DNA of 64,000 nucleotides from Roseateles noduli (GTDB lineage: Bacteria; Pseudomonadota; Gammaproteobacteria; Burkholderiales; Burkholderiaceae_C): contig NIOE01000003.1 in the NCBI GenBank assembly GCA_002205125.1, positions 186,001-250,000 on the forward strand, written 5' to 3'. Both the position numbers and the translations under genes were made by a program. Positions 59,999 through 64,000 of the stretch are shown piece by piece (position 1 is the first letter of the stretch; every line of letters begins with the position of its first letter). Under the pieces are notes generated by a model. The model saw only the letters and a list, made by a program, of their open reading frames with translations. It searched no databases and was not told where the DNA came from.

Positions 59999-61429
59999 TC
60001 AGCAAGCGGGATGCCCGGCCCCTCCGGGGCCGTCGGCTGCCCATCGGGGATGGCGAAGGGACAGCGCTTCAGCCGCGTCCGCCAGGACCATCGCCAGCGG
60101 CAGGTGCGGCCCCGCCTTCAGCGCCGTCTGCAGCGCCCGCAGCGGTTCGAGCATGAGGTCGATCGCATCCCCCCGCGTCCGGGCGAAATGTGGAGGAGGC
60201 AGCCCTGCCTGGGCGGCCCGCCTGGCGACGGCGACGTCGATCCGTGCGCGGTCGATTTGCAGGCTCCGTGCCAACGCCTGAAGATCCAGCTGCACGAGGC
60301 GTTCCGCCAGCGCCGCGTCGACGGGCTGGTGCAGCGCCGGCAGGGTTTCGCCGGCGTGCCGGGGATGCGTGAACAACGGCGAGACGCCGCGCAGCCCCTC
60401 CCGTGCGATCTCCCCGGGCCGGGTCACGTCCATCGGCAGTGCGGACGTCCGCAACTGGCCGCGCGTGTCGAATCGCAGCTGATCCCATCCCGCGCCGGGA
60501 CGGCCGATCAGCCACTGCGCCAGCACGGCCCGCCGCAGTTCGGATCCGTCGACCACGTCCGCGCCCAGGTGCCCCTCCAGCCACTGTCCCTCGCCATCGA
60601 CCAGGACGCCAACGGCGCCGTCCAGCGTGGCCGCGGAGGCCTCGGGAACACCGAGGTCCACCCCGCACTGCTTCAGGCGCGCATCGAGCGCGCACATCAG
60701 GGCAGCGTTCTGGGGCCCCCGGCCGGACTCGCCGGCTTGCGCGCGCGTCGGCATTGGATGGAAGCGGTACACGTCCCGGTCGTCGATGGCCCGGACGACC
60801 GCATCCGACCCGACCGGGGCCAGCGCTCCCGGGGGGGCGGGCTCCGCGTCCGCCGCCTCGGCAAGATCGATGTCGCGGCGGAGTCCGCGCAGGGCCTGGG
60901 CATGCGCCTCCCGGCCTTCCTCGCGCTTGGCGGGCCGGTCGTCGTGGCGGTCCGGGAATTGCGCATCGATCGCCTGCTGGCGTCGCCGACGGTCGGCCAG
61001 GATGCGTTGTTCGAGTTCGAGCAGGTAGCACGAGGCCAGATGGATCTTGGCCCTGCCGACGTCGTCGGGGCGGCCGGAGCGCGACTTCCGCGTGATGTAG
61101 CTCGTGGCCAGCCGGCGCAGGCGCCGTGCCTCGCCTTCGTCGAAGGCCTCGGTCCGGGGACGGACGGACCAGGCGTCGTAGTCGCGCCGCAGTGAGGCGA
61201 AGCTGTGCGGATCCGCCGTGCCCACGTGCTTGCCGATCACCTCGACTGCCTTGCGCACGGCGCCGTCGACCCGCCGGGCGAAGGTGCGTCTCGTGGAGCG
61301 GTGCGCCTGCTTCGTGAGCAGCGTCTGGAGAAAACCCTGTTGGGTCGCGGTCACCCCGGCGTCCGGGACGGGTTTTGCCGGTGGGTCGCTCTTGCGCGTG
61401 TGGATGAATGAGCTGATGAAGGATGGCAT
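59999..61429 (-). CDS. unrecognised 476-residue protein
   Basis: A soluble protein with a Ser/Lys/Pro leader (MPSFISSFIHTRKSDPPAKP), a helical basic segment (QHRSTRRTFARR-like, then LRRLATSYITRKSRSGRPDD, HLASCYLLELEQRILADRRR), and a C-terminal half with WLEGHLGADVVDGSELRRAV, LAQWLIGRPGAGWDQLRFDT and LPMDVTRPGEIAREGLRG. No known family is evident to me; the polar Ser-rich start without Sec signal resembles type III effectors. GGGAG lies before the ATG at 61429. No sigma-54-type promoter is found. The stop falls just beside the dehydrogenase promoter. Confidence 0.6.
   Translation of the reverse strand: MPSFISSFIHTRKSDPPAKPVPDAGVTATQQGFLQTLLTKQAHRSTRRTFARRVDGAVRKAVEVIGKHVGTADPHSFASLRRDYDAWSVRPRTEAFDEGEARRLRRLATSYITRKSRSGRPDDVGRAKIHLASCYLLELEQRILADRRRRQQAIDAQFPDRHDDRPAKREEGREAHAQALRGLRRDIDLAEAADAEPAPPGALAPVGSDAVVRAIDDRDVYRFHPMPTRAQAGESGRGPQNAALMCALDARLKQCGVDLGVPEASAATLDGAVGVLVDGEGQWLEGHLGADVVDGSELRRAVLAQWLIGRPGAGWDQLRFDTRGQLRTSALPMDVTRPGEIAREGLRGVSPLFTHPRHAGETLPALHQPVDAALAERLVQLDLQALARSLQIDRARIDVAVARRAAQAGLPPPHFARTRGDAIDLMLEPLRALQTALKAGPHLPLAMVLADAAEALSLRHPRWAADGPGGAGHPAC
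60002..60015 (-). promoter_or_regulatory. sigma-54-type promoter of the sugar dehydrogenase
   Basis: Minus strand GGCATCCCGCTTGC followed by TG, so the -12 half is TTGCT. It lies over the last codons of the gene at 59999-61429. Leader about 43 nt. Confidence 0.76.
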
Positions 61430-61566
61430 GCGCGACGATCTCCCTGCGGCCCGACCGTGGTCCCGACGGGATCGCTGCGGGGGCACGGGGCTTGGTCCTC
61501 GTCCGGCAACCCGGAGTTCCGCGCCACGCACCCACCGGCGCAGCCGCAGGGGCCCCGGCACGACCT

Positions 61567-61580
61567 GGCACCCCGCTTGC
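61567..61580 (+). promoter_or_regulatory. sigma-54-type promoter of the TonB-dependent receptor
   Basis: GGCACCCCGCTTGC preceded by T and followed by T: TGGCAC-N5-TTGCT, the closest match to the textbook consensus in the window. Leader about 40 nt. Confidence 0.85.
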
Positions 61581-61631
61581 TCAAGCGGCGGCTGGTTCGA
61601 CGTACGCTACACGGGAATTCCCGGGAGGACG

Positions 61632-63839
61632 ATGAAGACGAAGCGATACGCCGCCTGCGCGGGCGTGGCCCTGCTCGGCGGCCTGTACGGCGCGGTGCAG
61701 GCCCAGGAGCAGGCCCAGGAGCAAGCCCAGGGGCAGGTTCAGGAGCAGACACCGGCGGCTTCGGGGCCGGCCGGGAGGGCCCGGCCCCTGCCGACGGTCG
61801 TGGTCTCAGGCAGCGTGGCCGAGCGCCGGCTCGACGAGGCCCCGTACGCGGCTTCGGTGATCGATGCCGACACCCTGCGCGCGGCGGGCCCGATGATCAA
61901 CCTGTCGGAGGCGCTGAACCGCGTGCCTGGCCTGACCGCCAACAACCGCCAGAACTACGCGCAGGATCTGCAGCTGTCCTCGCGCGGCTTCGGCGCGCGG
62001 GCGCCGTTCGGCGTGCGCGGCTTGCGCCTCTACACCGACGGCATCCCGGCGACGATGCCCGACGGGCAGGGCCAGGTCACGCACTTCGACCTGGCCTCGG
62101 CCGCCCGCGTGGAGGTGCTGCGCGGGCCGTTCTCGGCGCTCTACGGCAACAGCTCGGGCGGCGTGATCGCGCTGGTGAGCGCGCCGGTGCGCGAACGCTT
62201 CGCCGAGCTGGACCTGGACGCCGGCAGCGCCGGACTGCGCCAGGCGCGCATCACCGCCGGGACGCCTTTCGGCGACGGCTGGGAGGCGCAGGTCGGCGCG
62301 TCGCGCATGGAGACCGACGGATTCCGTCCGCACAGTGCCGCGCGGCGCACGCTGGCCAACGGCCGCCTGGCCTGGACGGGTGCGCGTGATCAGGTCCTGC
62401 TGCTGGTCAGCGACATCGACCAGCGCGCGCAGGATCCGCTCGGGCTGACCGCGGCGCAGTTCGCCGCCGATCCGGACCAGACCGCGTCGCAGGCGGAACA
62501 GTTCAATACCCGCAAGAACGCGAGCCAGACGCAGCTCGGCGCGCGCTGGCGGCATCGTTTCGACGACGGCGGCATCCTGTCCGAGAGCGCGCTGACCGCC
62601 TACGCCGGGCGTCGCTCGGTGACGCAGTGGCAGTCCATCGCCGTGGGCGCGCAGACGCCGCCGGGCAGCGGCGGCGGGGTCGTGGACTTCAGCCGGGACT
62701 ACGACGGCGTCGACGCGCGCGTGGTGTGGCGGCTCGGCCCGGCCACGCTGGCCACCGGCGTGAACCTGGAACGCCAGGAGGACGACCGCCAGGGCTACGA
62801 GAACTTCCTCGGCACGGGCCCGTCGCAGCAGCTGGGCGTCACGGGCGCGCTGCGGCGCGACGAGCAGAACCGCGCCGTCACGCGCGAGGCCTACGCCCAG
62901 GGCGAACTCCCGCTGACGACGACGCTCACCGCCAGCGCCGGCGTGCGCGCGGGACGGGTCTCGCTGTCGGCGCGCGACCGCTTCCTGGGCAACGGCGACG
63001 ATTCCGGCTCGCTGCGCTACGACTACACGAATCCGGCGCTCGGCCTGGGCTGGAAGGTCGCGCCGTCGTTGCTGCTGCATGCCGCGCTGGGGCGCGGATT
63101 CGAATCGCCGACGCTCAACGAGCTGGCCTATCGCGCCGACGGACAGGGCGGCTTCAACACCGCCTTGCGGCCGCAGAAGAGCGTGCAGCAGGAAGTCGGC
63201 GCGAAGTGGCGCGCCGGGACCGTCGAGCTCGACGCCACAGCCTTCCACGTCGCCACGCGCGACGAGATCGGCGTGCTGACCAACAGCGGCGGACGATCGA
63301 GTTTCCAGAACGTCGGCCGCACGCGGCGCAGCGGCGTGGAACTGTCCGGCGCCTGGGACGTCACGCCGCGCTGGCGCGCGCAGATGGCGCTCGGGACGCT
63401 GAAGGCGAGCTACCGCGACGGGTTCCTGACCTGCACCGGCACGCCGTGCCCGACCGCCAACGTGCCGGTGGCCGCGGGCAACCGCATCGCGGGCACCAAT
63501 GGCGGCAGCGCCTACGCGGAGCTCGCGTGGCGGCCGTTCGAGGCCGCGCGCGACGGCGAACTCGCCGTCGAATGGCGCGGCATGAAGCGCACGGCGGTGA
63601 ACGACATCAACAGCGAATCGGCGGGCGGCTACGGCGTGCTCCACCTGCGCGCCCGGCACGGCTGGACGCTCGGCGCGATGCGGGCGGAACTGATCGCGCG
63701 CGTCGACAACGCCGCCGATCGTCGCTACGTCGGCAGCGTCATCGTCAACGACGGCAACGGCCGGTTCTACGAGCCGGCGCCCGGGCGTTCATTCTGGCTG
63801 GGCCTGTCGCTGCGCGCGGCGTCGCCCCGGGAGCCATGA
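61632..63839 (+). CDS. TonB-dependent outer-membrane receptor
   Basis: A 735-residue receptor. Signal peptide MKTKRYAACAGVALLGGLYG with VQAQEQ after it, then an EQAQ/GQVQ repeat region encoded by 12-bp DNA units; plug domain with TVVVSGSVAERRLDEAPYAA, ALNRVPGLTANNRQNYAQDL, SRGFGARAPFGVRGLRLYTD and VEVLRGPFSALYGNSSGG; then a 22-strand barrel ending with an aromatic residue pattern (RSFWLGLSLRA). It imports a siderophore, metal complex or other substrate using TonB. The promoter at 61567 is an almost perfect sigma-54 type. Confidence 0.94.
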   Translation: MKTKRYAACAGVALLGGLYGAVQAQEQAQEQAQGQVQEQTPAASGPAGRARPLPTVVVSGSVAERRLDEAPYAASVIDADTLRAAGPMINLSEALNRVPGLTANNRQNYAQDLQLSSRGFGARAPFGVRGLRLYTDGIPATMPDGQGQVTHFDLASAARVEVLRGPFSALYGNSSGGVIALVSAPVRERFAELDLDAGSAGLRQARITAGTPFGDGWEAQVGASRMETDGFRPHSAARRTLANGRLAWTGARDQVLLLVSDIDQRAQDPLGLTAAQFAADPDQTASQAEQFNTRKNASQTQLGARWRHRFDDGGILSESALTAYAGRRSVTQWQSIAVGAQTPPGSGGGVVDFSRDYDGVDARVVWRLGPATLATGVNLERQEDDRQGYENFLGTGPSQQLGVTGALRRDEQNRAVTREAYAQGELPLTTTLTASAGVRAGRVSLSARDRFLGNGDDSGSLRYDYTNPALGLGWKVAPSLLLHAALGRGFESPTLNELAYRADGQGGFNTALRPQKSVQQEVGAKWRAGTVELDATAFHVATRDEIGVLTNSGGRSSFQNVGRTRRSGVELSGAWDVTPRWRAQMALGTLKASYRDGFLTCTGTPCPTANVPVAAGNRIAGTNGGSAYAELAWRPFEAARDGELAVEWRGMKRTAVNDINSESAGGYGVLHLRARHGWTLGAMRAELIARVDNAADRRYVGSVIVNDGNGRFYEPAPGRSFWLGLSLRAASPREP

Positions 63840-64000
63840 ACGCCTGGTGACGGTCGCCGACGCTGGCGGCAGCTCCGGCAGAGGCAGGTCGTAGCGGTTC
63901 CTCGTGTCCTCGATGAGCCGCCAGAGCGTCTTCAGGCGCTCGTTGTCCGCCTCCACGCGTCGCGCGTCGTCCTTGCCCGGTCGCTCCAGGCCCCTGGAGA
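63789..64000 (-). CDS. C-terminal end of a gene entering from the right edge
   Basis: The minus strand is open from the window edge to the TGA at 63791-63789. The visible 69 or so residues include RVEADNERLKTLWRLIEDTR and NRYDLPLPELP, a charged helix and a Pro-rich link, then a basic tail that overlaps the end of the TonB receptor gene by 51 bp. Codon use is that of coding DNA. The family cannot be told from this fragment. Confidence 0.55.
   Translation of the reverse strand, partial: SRGLERPGKDDARRVEADNERLKTLWRLIEDTRNRYDLPLPELPPASATVTRRSWLPGRRRAQRQAQPE

Overview
The window is high-GC DNA with dense, often overlapping genes and no rRNA, tRNA, integrase, transposase or CRISPR array that I could see. 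Codon use, the gene families (Bug-type binding protein, DUF2069, FitA and HipA modules) and the G+C-rich third positions fit a betaproteobacterium of the order Burkholderiales, most like the Roseateles/Mitsuaria/Rubrivivax group. That placement is inference from gene content; no database was searched.

First part (1-28 kb): ordinary housekeeping and catabolic blocks. A GntR regulator, a Bug-type binding protein and a partial MmgE/PrpD gene lie in one direction behind a 12-bp perfect palindrome (1-3.2 kb). Two carbohydrate-related genes follow (3.3-5.3 kb), then an RND efflux pair (5.7-10.2 kb) closed by a strong terminator and a HigB/HigA-like toxin-antitoxin pair with its own operator and terminator (10.3-11.1 kb). 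A coupled minus-strand operon carries DUF2069, an FAD oxidoreductase and a two-component propeller kinase that seems to start at CTG (11.1-16.2 kb). Next come a YihY-like membrane protein, an orphan FitA-like antitoxin, a threonine-catabolism pair (kbl and an SDR-type threonine dehydrogenase) behind an XRE-cupin regulator, an F-box-like protein, a LysR/NmrA-type divergent pair, a DUF962 protein, an alpha/beta hydrolase coupled to a metY-like gene, and a CBS-domain protein.

Second part (28-62 kb): a stress-type island and the main result. Nearly every transcription unit there that encodes an envelope, osmotic or general-stress protein has a -24/-12 sigma-54-type promoter (GG-N10-GC, usually GGCAC...TTGCC), correctly oriented and close to the start codon. 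I located 18 good matches and one off-by-one candidate. They precede genes for a PRC-barrel protein, a second YihY protein, a GT9 glycosyltransferase, a small exported protein, topoisomerase IB, a response regulator plus a GmhB-like phosphatase, a stress-like protein, a YqjD/YqjE/YqjK-like cluster, a DUF2383 protein, an AI-2E transporter, a disordered protein, an MscS channel, a membrane protein with OtsA and OtsB, proline-rich small proteins, hemerythrin, a sugar dehydrogenase and a TonB receptor. The island itself carries an rpoN gene outside the usual lptB-rpoN-hpf context, with such a promoter of its own, and a sigma-54 activator with a GAFTGA loop. I did not find matches of this kind upstream of genes in the first 28 kb. 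This suggests a self-amplifying, sigma-54-paralogue-driven osmotic/envelope stress regulon (inference).

Interspersed in the island, without sigma-54 promoters, are several unrecognised proteins (45.5, 46.9, 49.9, 57.8 and 60.0 kb), one with a clear internal duplication, and a HipB/HipA-like toxin-antitoxin pair with an AT-rich multi-site operator.
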